From NCBI GenBank assembly GCA_964571135.1, contig CAZMZW010000004.1, positions 115,644 to 179,643 on the forward strand: a DNA stretch of 64,000 bases, read 5' to 3'. This stretch comes from CAZMZW01 sp964571135 (GTDB taxonomy: Bacteria; Chloroflexota; Anaerolineae; Anaerolineales; Anaerolineaceae). The notes under the pieces were generated by a model. That model saw nothing but the letters and a program-made list of their open reading frames with translations, was not told the DNA's origin and did not search any database. Shown in pieces: positions 43,826 to 52,845 of the stretch (within the stretch, counting starts at the first letter, position 1; each line of letters opens with the position of its first letter). The translations under genes and the position numbers were made by a program.

Positions 43826-43888
43826 ACTTCAAACCCAGGATAAACAGATCCCGAATTTCCCCCCCATTTTCAAGATAAAATGATTTCA

Positions 43889-45784
43889 ATGCGCAAGATT
43901 TCAGCCGTAATTCTCTTATTTGGGTTAGTGATATTTTCACTTAGTCAAACGATGCCAGTCTGGGGACAGAGTGGTTTGAACCTGCGTATATCCGATCCGG
44001 AGCTTGCCCTGTTTCCCAAGGTGACCACCTATCTGGATGTCTATGACCAATTGGGCACCTTTGTTAGTGATCTGACGTTGCGAAATGTCAAACTGACAGA
44101 AGATGGTCAAGAGCGGATAGTCAATGAGACAATCCTGATCCAGCCCGGATTGGATACCATTATCGCTTTGAACCTGAGCTCAACGCTTTCCAACCGCTCA
44201 GTTGCCGGTGCGACCCGTTTTCAAGAAATTTATGCAACCGTATTTAACTGGATCAATTCATTACCGCCTTCTTCCGCAGTGGACCTTTATTCATTGGCCA
44301 GCAATGAGGGCATTCTAACCGAGCGTCAAAAAGAACGCGGTCAATTTGTCCTTTCCCTGCAGAATTATCAACCGAATCTTTTCAACCTGAAACCCAACTT
44401 GGACAGCCTGAAATTTGCTCTGGATATTGCTGCAAATCCCAACCCCATCTCTAATGGCAAGCAAGCTATTTTCTACCTTACTGCCTTGCCGGTGGATAAC
44501 GAGTTACCGCGTATTCAGGTTTTAGCAAGCCAGGCAATTCAGTTTAAAGTACCTGTATTTGTCTGGCTGCTGGCTTCAGACGCGAGTGCCAATTCGCCTG
44601 CAGCCAGTGCCCTGACCGATCTGGCTCAAAAAACCGGTGGTAAATTTTTTTTATATAACGAGACCATCCAAGCACCTAACCCGGAAGAGTACTTTATTTC
44701 ATTACGAAATACCTATCGGCTGCGCTACACTTCAGCCATTAATCAAAGTGGAACACACAAAATCTCCGTGCAGGTCCAGCGGGGGGATCAAACCGCCAAT
44801 TCCCCAGAAGTCAGTTTCAATATCGATTTGAAAGCACCCATTCCTTCCCTGATCAACTCTCCTCTGCAGATTACGCGTACATGGATAAAGGATGATCAAG
44901 GCAACTTCACCCTTCAGCCGGATTTGTTGACGCTACAAATAAAAGCTGATTTTCCGGATGGCTACCCGCGTCAATTAAAATCCTCACGCTTAATTGTTGA
45001 TGGAAAGATTGTCATTCAAAACACCCAGCAGCCACTGGATTATTTTGGTTGGTCCCTAAAAGAATATCGAAATAATGCCACGCATACTTTACAAGTGGAA
45101 GTTGAGGATATTCTTGGTTTTACGGGGAAAAGTATTGAATTGATCATTCCTGTGAACGTCACACCGCGGTCATCCAGTCCATTAGGTCAAGCACTTGATT
45201 TTTTAGGGATGGGCGGCTGGCTGATCCCAGTAGGATTACTGCTGGTTGGAAGTGTGTACTTGATTTACAGACAACGGGGGCGAATCCGAGAAATAATTGA
45301 AAATCGGTGGATAAAAAATGAAATGGAGCATGCTGATCCACTGACGCAGCAAGTACTTTTCCAAAATGAATCTGGATCACAACCTCAAAATAGTATCAGT
45401 CCAGAACCTGGCGAGATTGCTAATATTATTACCAAAGAATTTCCCAGATTGACCTGGGCGGGCAAAAAAACTGCACCGCAGGGGATGGATATGATTCTGC
45501 TCGATCGACCCGAGATGTTGGTTGGCCGCAAGAAAATTCAATGCCAGATTGTGCTCAAATTACCATCAGTCGAAAAAATTCATGCATTAATCATCACAAC
45601 AGCGGAAGGACAAGTGAAGATCGCCAACCGCAGTACCAAAAACGGAACGTGGGTGAATTTCGCTCCTGTATCATCCCAAGGAGCAATTTTGCATTCCGGT
45701 GATCTGGTTCATTTTGGCAAGGCTGCATTTCGCTTTGAAATCAGCCAGCCGAACCGGATTGCCAGAGACCTGCAGAATTATTGA
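43889..45784 (+). CDS. VWA-like extracellular protein with TM segment and cytoplasmic FHA domain
   Basis: A 631-aa type I membrane protein. After a signal peptide (ends near MPVWGQS), residues about 30-300 resemble a VWA/VWFA-related domain of the kind found in extracellular adhesins, followed by an Ig-like region. A transmembrane helix lies near 445-463. The cytoplasmic tail ends in an FHA domain (about 545-625) with the GRKK and NRSTKNGTWVN phosphothreonine-binding blocks. It could carry a signal across the membrane to a Ser/Thr kinase system. ATG 43889 is preferred: a TAAAAT box ends at 43881, seven bases before it, and no Shine-Dalgarno site exists. Confidence 0.82.
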   Translation: MRKISAVILLFGLVIFSLSQTMPVWGQSGLNLRISDPELALFPKVTTYLDVYDQLGTFVSDLTLRNVKLTEDGQERIVNETILIQPGLDTIIALNLSSTLSNRSVAGATRFQEIYATVFNWINSLPPSSAVDLYSLASNEGILTERQKERGQFVLSLQNYQPNLFNLKPNLDSLKFALDIAANPNPISNGKQAIFYLTALPVDNELPRIQVLASQAIQFKVPVFVWLLASDASANSPAASALTDLAQKTGGKFFLYNETIQAPNPEEYFISLRNTYRLRYTSAINQSGTHKISVQVQRGDQTANSPEVSFNIDLKAPIPSLINSPLQITRTWIKDDQGNFTLQPDLLTLQIKADFPDGYPRQLKSSRLIVDGKIVIQNTQQPLDYFGWSLKEYRNNATHTLQVEVEDILGFTGKSIELIIPVNVTPRSSSPLGQALDFLGMGGWLIPVGLLLVGSVYLIYRQRGRIREIIENRWIKNEMEHADPLTQQVLFQNESGSQPQNSISPEPGEIANIITKEFPRLTWAGKKTAPQGMDMILLDRPEMLVGRKKIQCQIVLKLPSVEKIHALIITTAEGQVKIANRSTKNGTWVNFAPVSSQGAILHSGDLVHFGKAAFRFEISQPNRIARDLQNY

Positions 45785-45894
45785 CCTGTCTTTGATCCGT
45801 CCCATTTACTCAAAGGTGAGAGCTTTTCCAGAGGTTTGTACTTTAGAAATAGTGCAATCAGATAAATATGATAGAATTTCACGCGCCAGCCCAT

Positions 45895-45983
45895 GGAGGG
45901 ATGGCCGAGTGGCTTAAGGCGCCTGTCTTGAAAACAGGTATGGGGCGAAAGCTTCATCGTGGGTTCGAATCCCTCTCCCTCCG
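45895..45983 (+). tRNA. trnS(tga): tRNA-Ser(TGA)
   Basis: Acceptor GGAGGGA pairs with TCCCTCC (45976-45982), discriminator G. Anticodon arm CCTGT-CTTGAAA-ACAGG carries TGA. A long variable arm marks class II. CCA is not encoded. Confidence 0.95.
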
Positions 45984-46024
45984 CCTGCACAGTTCATTAC
46001 CAGCTATAATAAGTGTCCATCACT

Positions 46025-46117
46025 GGGGAGGTGCCAGAGTGGCCGATTGGGATCGCCTGCTAAGTGATTGTCGGGGGTTTAAATCCTCGACCGAGGGTTC
46101 GAATCCCTCCCTCCCCG
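46025..46117 (+). tRNA. trnS(gct): tRNA-Ser(GCT)
   Basis: Acceptor GGGGAGG pairs with CCTCCCC (46110-46116), discriminator G. Anticodon arm ATCGC-CTGCTAA-GTGAT carries GCT. The variable arm is long (about 22 bases). TATAAT at 46005-46010 is its -10 box. It follows tRNA-Ser(TGA) after 41 bases. Confidence 0.93.
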
Positions 46118-46126
46118 CTGAAAAGC

Positions 46127-46163
46127 AAAGTCCCGGGTAAATATAACTCCCGGGACTTTTTAT
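46127..46163 (+). terminator. Strong terminator after the tRNA-Ser pair
   Basis: AAAGTCCCGGG (46127-46137) pairs with CCCGGGACTTT (46149-46159), followed by TTTATA. Confidence 0.9.
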
Positions 46164-46288
46164 ATTGAAATTTCCAGTTAAAAATCCATAGACATTTTTA
46201 CATCAATTTTGTATTTAATGATCTTCGAAATTACACCAATGCATATACTGATTAATAGAAATGACGAATAATTATTGAGGAGAAAAAA

Positions 46289-47467
46289 GTGAAACACGGA
46301 TTTAAATTCACTATTTGCTGTTTGTTGACTTTCACATTTCTGATAGGTTGCGCGCCTGTGAATATTGCTCAAGAGGTAGCTAAAAAAGAACAAATCCCAA
46401 CTCTTCCTCTATACGGAAAAGGCAAATGCGGGGATGGGATATGTGAAGGTCCTGAGAATTCTCAAAACTGTCTCAGGGACTGCCCTGGATTAAAACCCTC
46501 TTTATCAGAAAAACCAGCAGTTGTTTCGTCGAGTTCGGTTTCCAGTGGGGAGGCGCCTTTATTTCTCACTACCATGACACACATGGAAAGTAATTTTACC
46601 GATGATCGCGACCAGGCTGTTTTCCTCAGGCATGTTGAACTGCTGCGCACCGGAATTTCATTGGCCAGCGAGTATTATGCCAAATTAACAATTGAAAGTG
46701 AGCTGCCTTTTTCGATAGCCTGCGAAAAATGGGGGCTCAATATGCTCCAGGAAGCATTGGATCGGGGGATGGGGGTGGGGACGCATAGCGATCTTGGATT
46801 TAAGGAAAATTTCAGTATTGACCAGTTTGCCCGCGAATTAGTTGATCGAAAAGAAGCAGTGGATCGGTTGGTGGGAGCACAGAATAATCGTGGGACTTCA
46901 GGAGCTGGTAGCGCTGTTGACTGGGTCCTGGCAGCCACCCAGGCTGGTTATCAATATATGGATGGAATTGTCGGCATGCATTACCTTTCCATGCCGATGG
47001 AAAACCGTCCGAGTCCAGAGTGGACAGATGAATACATCCGCAACATCTCATATCATGATGGTGCGCCAGTCGATCTATATGAACGCATTACCCCCATCCT
47101 CTTGAAGGACGCCAAGGATTTTACGAATGACCCGGACGGGACAATTTTGGTACTCTCGGGTGAGATCGGAAGGCTGGACAGCATGGCGGAAGGGGATGGA
47201 AAAAAATGCCCCAAAGGAAACTGTCCTTTGACCAATGAAGATGTGGATACCCTTGTGAAAACAATTACTGAAATCAATCAAAACCGTGATCATGGCCGCA
47301 TTGCCAAACTGACCATCTACTTTCCAGTTGATACCTTTGTAACTTCCAATGAACAGGTTCTGCGTTATTTCTTTGATAAAATGCAGGATTTACAAAAGCA
47401 GGGGTTGATAGTTTGGGCAACCCAGGGTGAAGTATATGATGCAACCATGGCATCATTGGTAAAATAA
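46289..47467 (+). CDS. Lipoprotein with a Cys-rich module and a deacetylase-like barrel
   Basis: A 392-aa secreted protein starting at a GTG with GAGGAGA directly upstream. Lipobox FLIGC (Cys21). Residues about 48-68 (CGDGICEGPENSQNCLRDC) form a calcium-binding Cys-rich module seen in many surface proteins. The remaining 290 residues have the feel of a polysaccharide-deacetylase/glycoside-hydrolase-like beta/alpha barrel (FLTTMTHMES, GVGTHSDLGF), but I cannot confirm a full metal triad. Possible role in cell-surface glycan processing. A hairpin follows. Confidence 0.65.
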   Translation: MKHGFKFTICCLLTFTFLIGCAPVNIAQEVAKKEQIPTLPLYGKGKCGDGICEGPENSQNCLRDCPGLKPSLSEKPAVVSSSSVSSGEAPLFLTTMTHMESNFTDDRDQAVFLRHVELLRTGISLASEYYAKLTIESELPFSIACEKWGLNMLQEALDRGMGVGTHSDLGFKENFSIDQFARELVDRKEAVDRLVGAQNNRGTSGAGSAVDWVLAATQAGYQYMDGIVGMHYLSMPMENRPSPEWTDEYIRNISYHDGAPVDLYERITPILLKDAKDFTNDPDGTILVLSGEIGRLDSMAEGDGKKCPKGNCPLTNEDVDTLVKTITEINQNRDHGRIAKLTIYFPVDTFVTSNEQVLRYFFDKMQDLQKQGLIVWATQGEVYDATMASLVK

Positions 47468-47497
47468 AACAGGTGTGAGTTTTGAGACCCACACCTG
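47461..47497 (-). terminator. Terminator of the corrinoid-protein gene
   Basis: CAGGTGTG (47470-47477) pairs with CACACCTG (47490-47497). Read on the minus strand it is followed by TTTTATTTTA, so it mainly serves the corrinoid protein gene. Confidence 0.7.
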
Positions 47498-47550
47498 AGA
47501 ATTTGCGGGGGTTATTTGATCCCTGTGATAATTATCCGGGGATCAAATTT

Positions 47551-48183
47551 TTAAATGAATGTCTGCGCCAGGCGGGCAGCCGCACTTGCATCTTGAGCGT
47601 AACCATCTGCCCCAATTTGTTTAGCATAGGCATCTGTAACTGGAGCGCCGCCAACCAAAATCTTTACTTTGTCGCGCAAACCAGCCTGTTTGATCGCTTC
47701 CACGGTCACCGGCATATTGGTCATTGTTGTGGTAAGAAGGGCGGACATGCAGACGATTTCTGGATGGTAAGTTTTCACAGCTTCGACAAACTTTTCAGGA
47801 AGCACATCCGAGCCCAGATCATGAATTTCAAACCCGGCGCCCTCCAGCATGATTGCGACAAGGTTCTTGCCGATATCGTGCAGGTCACCTTTCACGGTGC
47901 CAATGACAACCTTACCGATGGGTTTAACATCCGAAGCCACCAATTTGGGTTTGAGAATTTCCAGCCCACCCTGCATGGCACGGGCAGCTACCAGCATTTC
48001 GGGTACGAAAAATTCACCTTCTTCAAATAGACGGCCAACTTCCGCCATGGCCGGTACAAGACCTTCCTTTAGTATCATCCCGGCAGGGATGTTTGCAAGT
48101 ACGGCTTCCTGGACTTTGGCTTTCACTTCTTCCAGATTACCATCGATAATTCCCTGATAAACGGGCTTTAAATATTCATCCAT
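47551..48183 (-). CDS. Corrinoid (B12-binding) methyltransferase protein
   Basis: A 210-aa methyl carrier of the MtbC/MtmC/MtaC type. An N-terminal cap of helices (about 1-85) is followed by a B12-binding Rossmann domain with the lower-ligand motif DLHDIG (His near 105), then SALLTTTM and GGAPVT. It would carry a methyl group from a substrate methyltransferase to a UroD-type partner. A likely partner lies at 49083-50234. The start at 48183 is chosen because AGGAG lies seven bases before it; an upstream ATG at 48213 lacks such a site. Confidence 0.9.
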   Translation of the reverse strand: MDEYLKPVYQGIIDGNLEEVKAKVQEAVLANIPAGMILKEGLVPAMAEVGRLFEEGEFFVPEMLVAARAMQGGLEILKPKLVASDVKPIGKVVIGTVKGDLHDIGKNLVAIMLEGAGFEIHDLGSDVLPEKFVEAVKTYHPEIVCMSALLTTTMTNMPVTVEAIKQAGLRDKVKILVGGAPVTDAYAKQIGADGYAQDASAAARLAQTFI

Positions 48184-48344
48184 ATCAATACTCCTGATCA
48201 ATGATTCATTCATTTTATCAAATAACCATTGATATTATGTAATGAATAACCAATTAATAAGTAGTACCAATCGGGCGCATGAAGAACCTCACGGTTTCTG
48301 AAGTGTTATAGTAAAAGCGCATACGAAATTGGAAACGGAGAATC

Positions 48345-48941
48345 ATGACTAATTATTGGCTGTTTTTTCTTTTTTCTCTCCTGGCTTATTTGGCAGGTTC
48401 CATACCCAGCGGGTACTTGATTTCCAAGAGCCAGGGGGTGGATATTCGCAAAGTGGGCAGTGGAAATATTGGCGGCACGAACGTCACTCGCACCCTGGGA
48501 TTCAAATTTGGGGCACTGGTGGGTGTGCTGGATTTTTTCAAGAGCTTCATCCCTGCCTATCTTGCCCACCGGTATATCCAAACCGATTGGCAGGCTTTAC
48601 TCGTTTCGATCATGCCTGTGATCGGACATATATACCCAGTCTGGTTAAAATTTAAGGGTGGAAAAGGGGTATCCACAATCTTTGGTATTCTGATGGCTTA
48701 CTTTGGATTTGTTTTCTTTCTAATCTGGTTTGTGGTGTGGTATCTGGCAGTAAAATTTGTCAAACTGATGAGCCTGGTAAACCTGGTCATGGCGCTTTTA
48801 TTTCCATTGTTATTCTGGTTTACCTATAAATCTCTGATTTATGTTTTGTTTGGTGCGGTATTGTGTATACTGGTCTGGTGGAGCCACAGGTCAAATATCA
48901 AGCGCCTATTGGCAGGAAATGAAAACCTGACAAACTATTAA
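48345..48941 (+). CDS. plsY: Glycerol-3-phosphate acyltransferase PlsY
   Basis: Adds an acyl group from acyl-phosphate to glycerol-3-phosphate, the first step of phospholipid synthesis. A 198-aa membrane enzyme with about five helices and the three family motifs: SIPSGYLISK, GSGNIGGTNVTRTLG and KFKGGKGVST. GGAGAATC lies just before the ATG and a TATAGT box stands near 48305. It sits between two corrinoid-pathway genes on the other strand. Confidence 0.94.
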   Translation: MTNYWLFFLFSLLAYLAGSIPSGYLISKSQGVDIRKVGSGNIGGTNVTRTLGFKFGALVGVLDFFKSFIPAYLAHRYIQTDWQALLVSIMPVIGHIYPVWLKFKGGKGVSTIFGILMAYFGFVFFLIWFVVWYLAVKFVKLMSLVNLVMALLFPLLFWFTYKSLIYVLFGAVLCILVWWSHRSNIKRLLAGNENLTNY

Positions 48942-49082
48942 TACTCGCAGCTGAAGATGCTTTAGCGATTGGCATGGCATTTATTTAAAGAAGGAAATAA
49001 TTGAGGTTGAAAAAAAGACCTTTTACCGCGGAAAGAAATTTTAGTGCTCTCCAAATTTCCTACTATTCTAAAATAATTCCGC

Positions 49083-50234
49083 TTATGATTTAGTAATTGG
49101 ATAGCGGCCAGCAATTTGAGCTGCCTGGCACATGGCAACCAGATTGGCTGGTGGAACGTCTGCCTGCACATTATGGGCGGGGGAAAGGATATACCCGCCG
49201 CCTGATGCCAGTGCTTGGACTCGGTTGAGGACTTCAGTTTCCACTTCAAGAGGTGTACCGAAGGGCAGCACCTGTTGAATATCAATCCCTCCATGGAAAA
49301 CCAGACGGTCGCCAAAATCCTGCTTGAGTCTGGAGGAGTCCATCCCAACAGCATGAGGCTGAATAGGATCGAGGATCTGAATGCCTGCATCAATCAGGTC
49401 AGGAATGAATTTGCGAATACTACCGCAGGAATGAAGCATGATCTTGACCTTTGGATTTACCTGATCCAGGTATTGACGAATTGCCTGCCAGCGCCGCTTC
49501 TGCCGCGGCAGAAAGAGCTCTTTAAACATTTTATAAGAATACAATGGACCGGTCTGCATTCCCAGATCTTCACCGCTGACTTTATAAATATTCAAATACC
49601 TGGCTGTGGCCTGCAATAGGACACGGTCAAAACTCATTTGAACATCAGTGATCTTATCCAGTAGAGCTCCAGCGAATTGCGGGTCAGAGCCAACCCGGAG
49701 CATCCATTTTTGAAAACCCATTAAATAGATGGGAGTTTCAATGATCGATCCTGCCGCGCGTCCCAAAAGTGCCAGATCGGAATCCTCAAATAAGCGTTTG
49801 GCAGCGGATTCTGATGATTCTCCCCGCCCGGGCAGATCGGCTGTGGGCCAGGGATGCTTTTCCAAATCTTCCAAAGTTGCGTCAGCTAAAGGCGAATGGA
49901 CAACTTCATAGTAGCTGCCGGTCGTCTGGCTGATTTTGCGATAGACCACGCCCCATTCGTCCTGGATTGTCCCATCGCTTCGGGTGAGGGAAACCGGCTG
50001 TGTAGGTGAACCAAGTTTCACTGAGGAAATATCCACGCCCAATTTTTTCAGTACCTCTGGATGGGGGATTACTTCCATCGAGAGACCATATTTTACTTCT
50101 TCCTTAATTTCCAACCCCAAATAGTTTTTAAGATTTATATAAAAATCATAGAGAGGTGTTACATCGATCGGCACCCTGTCAGATTCGATGTGATTAATGG
50201 CAGCGATAACACGTTCCCGGGATGTCCATTCCAT
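49083..50234 (-). CDS. Uroporphyrinogen-decarboxylase-family methyltransferase (MtaA/CmuA-like)
   Basis: A 383-aa TIM-barrel protein of the UroD family. The zinc-site block MLHSCGSIRKFI near residue 244 (His and Cys) and FHGGIDIQQVLPFGTP near 291 are those of corrinoid-dependent methyltransferases rather than of heme-pathway HemE. It probably moves a methyl group between a methylated substrate or corrinoid protein and a thiol or folate. The corrinoid protein at 47551 is the natural partner. AGAGGAAAG lies before the ATG. Confidence 0.87.
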   Translation of the reverse strand: MEWTSRERVIAAINHIESDRVPIDVTPLYDFYINLKNYLGLEIKEEVKYGLSMEVIPHPEVLKKLGVDISSVKLGSPTQPVSLTRSDGTIQDEWGVVYRKISQTTGSYYEVVHSPLADATLEDLEKHPWPTADLPGRGESSESAAKRLFEDSDLALLGRAAGSIIETPIYLMGFQKWMLRVGSDPQFAGALLDKITDVQMSFDRVLLQATARYLNIYKVSGEDLGMQTGPLYSYKMFKELFLPRQKRRWQAIRQYLDQVNPKVKIMLHSCGSIRKFIPDLIDAGIQILDPIQPHAVGMDSSRLKQDFGDRLVFHGGIDIQQVLPFGTPLEVETEVLNRVQALASGGGYILSPAHNVQADVPPANLVAMCQAAQIAGRYPITKS

Positions 50235-50353
50235 ATTAATTCTTTCCTCTGTAGTTTAAAAATAAAACAATTTTATCCATTTTCAGCAAAGAAATTACCC
50301 CGCATTATTCCAAGGTTATTAAACCCAGACGAATTCCACGAATATGCACTATC

Positions 50354-51046
50354 TTAAAAGGCCACTAAATTTTGAAGTTGAGTCTGAGTTAAAGCCGAAA
50401 AACTGGGAATGATCAAATCCGCTTTTTTTAGTGCATCTGCAGAATTGGTGGTGGTGATGGCGATGCATTTCATCCCTGCTCTATTGGCTCCCTCTACTCC
50501 GGCTGCTGCATCTTCGAAGACGAGACAACAATCTGGATTTGCGTTAATGAGGCGGGCGGATTCCAGGAACACGGCAGGATCCGGCTTGCTGGCGAGACCC
50601 TCGGCAGATACCAGCGTTTTGAAAAAATGGCTGATTCTTTTGTTTTCAGCCACTGCCTCAATAAAACGCTGAGCGTTGGATGAAGCGACCGCTTGTGGAA
50701 TGTTGCGGTCGAAGAAGAATTGAAGCCACTTGCCCACTCCGGGGATCAGTTGTGCTTCAGTGATCGCTTGCTGCTCGAAGAGGAGTTGTTTTTTTTCTGC
50801 CAGGTCGCGGGATTCTTCGAAAGATAACTTATCGCCCAGCACTGTTTGGATGGTTTCCTGATTTGTGGTTCCAAAATGGCGGTTAAAATCTTTTCGCGCA
50901 AACCCCACGTTGTATTCTGAAAAAACCTGTTCCCAAATTTTGAAATGAATTTCCATGGAATCGATCAACACTCCATCCATATCCCAGATAACACCATTAA
51001 GGAACTGGTGAAGAGTAAGATCCGTAGGAATGATTTTGTTTTTCAA
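50354..51046 (-). CDS. HAD-superfamily phosphatase (beta-phosphoglucomutase-like)
   Basis: A HAD hydrolase with the nucleophile motif WDMDGVLIDS (two Asp), the helical cap, SSN in motif II, a Lys in SKPDPAVFLESA, and the FEDAAAGVEGANRAGM motif IV. It fits phosphatases acting on small sugar phosphates, or beta-phosphoglucomutase. No ATG precedes the motif. A TTG at 51097 would overlap the -10 box TATAAT (51102-51097 on the minus strand), so the TTG at 51046 is preferred; this start is not sure. Confidence 0.8.
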   Translation of the reverse strand: MKNKIIPTDLTLHQFLNGVIWDMDGVLIDSMEIHFKIWEQVFSEYNVGFARKDFNRHFGTTNQETIQTVLGDKLSFEESRDLAEKKQLLFEQQAITEAQLIPGVGKWLQFFFDRNIPQAVASSNAQRFIEAVAENKRISHFFKTLVSAEGLASKPDPAVFLESARLINANPDCCLVFEDAAAGVEGANRAGMKCIAITTTNSADALKKADLIIPSFSALTQTQLQNLVAF

Positions 51047-51248
51047 TGAAATTGTTCCATGATCTATAAAATATTTTCTTTGGAAAAAGCTAAGCAATTA
51101 TAAGGGAAAATATTCTGAGAAAATAATATTCCGTGACAGACAATTGCTTTTTTTCCACGAAGGTTTCAAAGATAATAATTTTAGTATTCAACCCCAGCAC
51201 TTTGCCCTTAAAAAACAAGATTGGGCAGCATGATAGAATCAGATCAAA

Positions 51249-52040
51249 ATGTTTGTTATTCTATCCAAATTTCTCCCCTTGTTCTTTTACCCGCTTGGGC
51301 TTGTTTTCAGCTTGCTACTATTCGCTCTGCTCTTGCGAAAAAAAGAGAAGACCAGGAATATCCTGATCGTTTTATCCATATTGATTTTATGGTTGAGCAG
51401 CATCTCCCTGGTATCTGAAAATCTCACCCGCTCATTGGAATGGAGGTATTTCCCGCCAAAGGAAATTCCTTCTGCGGATGTTATTGTCGTGTTAGGCGGC
51501 GGCACGGAAGCGAATGTTTACCCACGGTCAGGTGTGGAAATCAATGGTGCAGGGGATCGGGTGTTATATGCAGCTCGAATTTATAAGAAAGGAAAAGCAG
51601 CGCATATTCTTTTAAGCGGCGGTGAGATCACCTGGATGAATTCCACTTCATCCACCCCTGCCGGTGAAATGGCTGAAATTCTGCAATTCATGGAAGTACC
51701 ACAGGAAGCACTTTGGCTGGAAAATAAATCCCAGAATACCCGTGAAAATGCAGTATTCTCAAAAATAATTCTGGATGATAAAGGGATCAAGAAAATTCTG
51801 CTCATCACATCGGCTTCACACATGCCCCGCGCCGCAGCGGTATTCCAGAAATTAGGAATAGAAGTAGTACCATTGCCTGTAGATTATTCGATAACTCAGG
51901 TGGATAATTCATCAAATAAGCAGGACTGGCTGGGTCAGGTCTTTGGCCTATTGCCTTCCGCCGGAAATCTCTCTGGCACCACGAATGCCCTCAAGGAATA
52001 TTTTGGTATTTTCACCTACTGGTTGCGCGGCTGGCTTTAA
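51249..52040 (+). CDS. YdcF/SanA-like DUF218 membrane protein
   Basis: A 263-aa protein with two N-terminal transmembrane helices (about 8-28 and 38-55) and a DUF218 domain outside: ADVIVVLGGGTEAN near 77, then SGGE and SQNTRENAVFS and SHMPRAAAVFQKLG. ElyC/SanA-type members work in envelope or peptidoglycan-related tasks. It is followed after 12 bases by a second DUF218 protein. Leader is short (TAGAAT at 51234-51239) and no Shine-Dalgarno site is seen. Confidence 0.85.
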   Translation: MFVILSKFLPLFFYPLGLVFSLLLFALLLRKKEKTRNILIVLSILILWLSSISLVSENLTRSLEWRYFPPKEIPSADVIVVLGGGTEANVYPRSGVEINGAGDRVLYAARIYKKGKAAHILLSGGEITWMNSTSSTPAGEMAEILQFMEVPQEALWLENKSQNTRENAVFSKIILDDKGIKKILLITSASHMPRAAAVFQKLGIEVVPLPVDYSITQVDNSSNKQDWLGQVFGLLPSAGNLSGTTNALKEYFGIFTYWLRGWL

Positions 52041-52052
52041 AAATCCCGGATA

Positions 52053-52715
52053 ATGAAATCAAGCATTCTGAAAGACGCCCAGGTTCTATGGGATTACATG
52101 AAACTTAACCAGCCTTTGCAAAAGGCCGATTGTTTGTTGGTCATGGGCAGCCATGATTTACGTGTGGCAGAGCATGGGGCAAAATTGTGCCTGGATGGCT
52201 GGGCACCGTTGATGGTTTGCTCAGGTAGTTTTGGTAATCAAACGCGTAACCAATGGGATGAAACGGAAGCCAGGAAATTTTCACAAATTGCCCATCAAAT
52301 GGGCGTTCCTATTGAAGACATTCTGCTTGAAGAGGAATCCACCAATACGGGTGAAAACATCATTTTCAGCCGCCGATTACTGCAGAGCAAATCCATTAAT
52401 CCATCTTCCTTTCTGCTGGTACACAAACCTTATATGGAAAGGCGAGCTCTGGCCACTTTTCAGAGGTTGTGGCCGGGCAAAGAGAGCCGGGTTAGTTCAC
52501 CACCGTTAATAATGAAAAATTATCCTAATGATGAGATTAGTATGGAAGAAATGATCAATATCATGGTGGGTGATTTCCAGCGCATCCTGGTCTATCCACA
52601 AAAAGGATTTCAGATTGAGCAGCCTGTCGGAAAAGAAGTTTTGCAGGCATATGAATCGCTTGTAGCAAATGGGTGGAATAAAAATTTGATATCGAATGGA
52701 TCGGGGGATAAATGA
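52053..52715 (+). CDS. Cytoplasmic DUF218 (YdcF-like) protein
   Basis: A 220-aa soluble member of the DUF218 family with DCLLVMGSHDLRVAEHGAKL near 28, SGSFGN, ESTNTGENIIFSRRLL near 95 and HKPYMERRALATFQ. YdcF binds S-adenosylmethionine in vitro, but the cell role of this group is not settled. It has no membrane segment, unlike its neighbour. The two likely form an operon of related but divergent proteins. Confidence 0.85.
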   Translation: MKSSILKDAQVLWDYMKLNQPLQKADCLLVMGSHDLRVAEHGAKLCLDGWAPLMVCSGSFGNQTRNQWDETEARKFSQIAHQMGVPIEDILLEEESTNTGENIIFSRRLLQSKSINPSSFLLVHKPYMERRALATFQRLWPGKESRVSSPPLIMKNYPNDEISMEEMINIMVGDFQRILVYPQKGFQIEQPVGKEVLQAYESLVANGWNKNLISNGSGDK

Positions 52716-52845
52716 ATATCAGCTCCGAATATCATTCTTAAAAAGAAATCATTACAATGTGTATAATTATCAGTAGGTTGGGTGCCGAGTAATATATTTT
52801 TGCATTCACCCTTTGATTTAAGTTGTATATAAAAGGAAAAAACCT

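Noticed and set aside
45868..46140. 90-codon frame over two tRNA-Ser genes
   Set aside because: The stretch is fully explained by the tRNAs.
47482..48030. 182-codon frame antisense to the corrinoid protein gene
   Set aside because: Lies opposite a gene with clear family motifs; no start signal of its own.
49083..50234. Heme-pathway uroporphyrinogen decarboxylase (hemE)
   Set aside because: The HSCG zinc block and the nearby corrinoid protein fit the methyltransferase branch of the family better.
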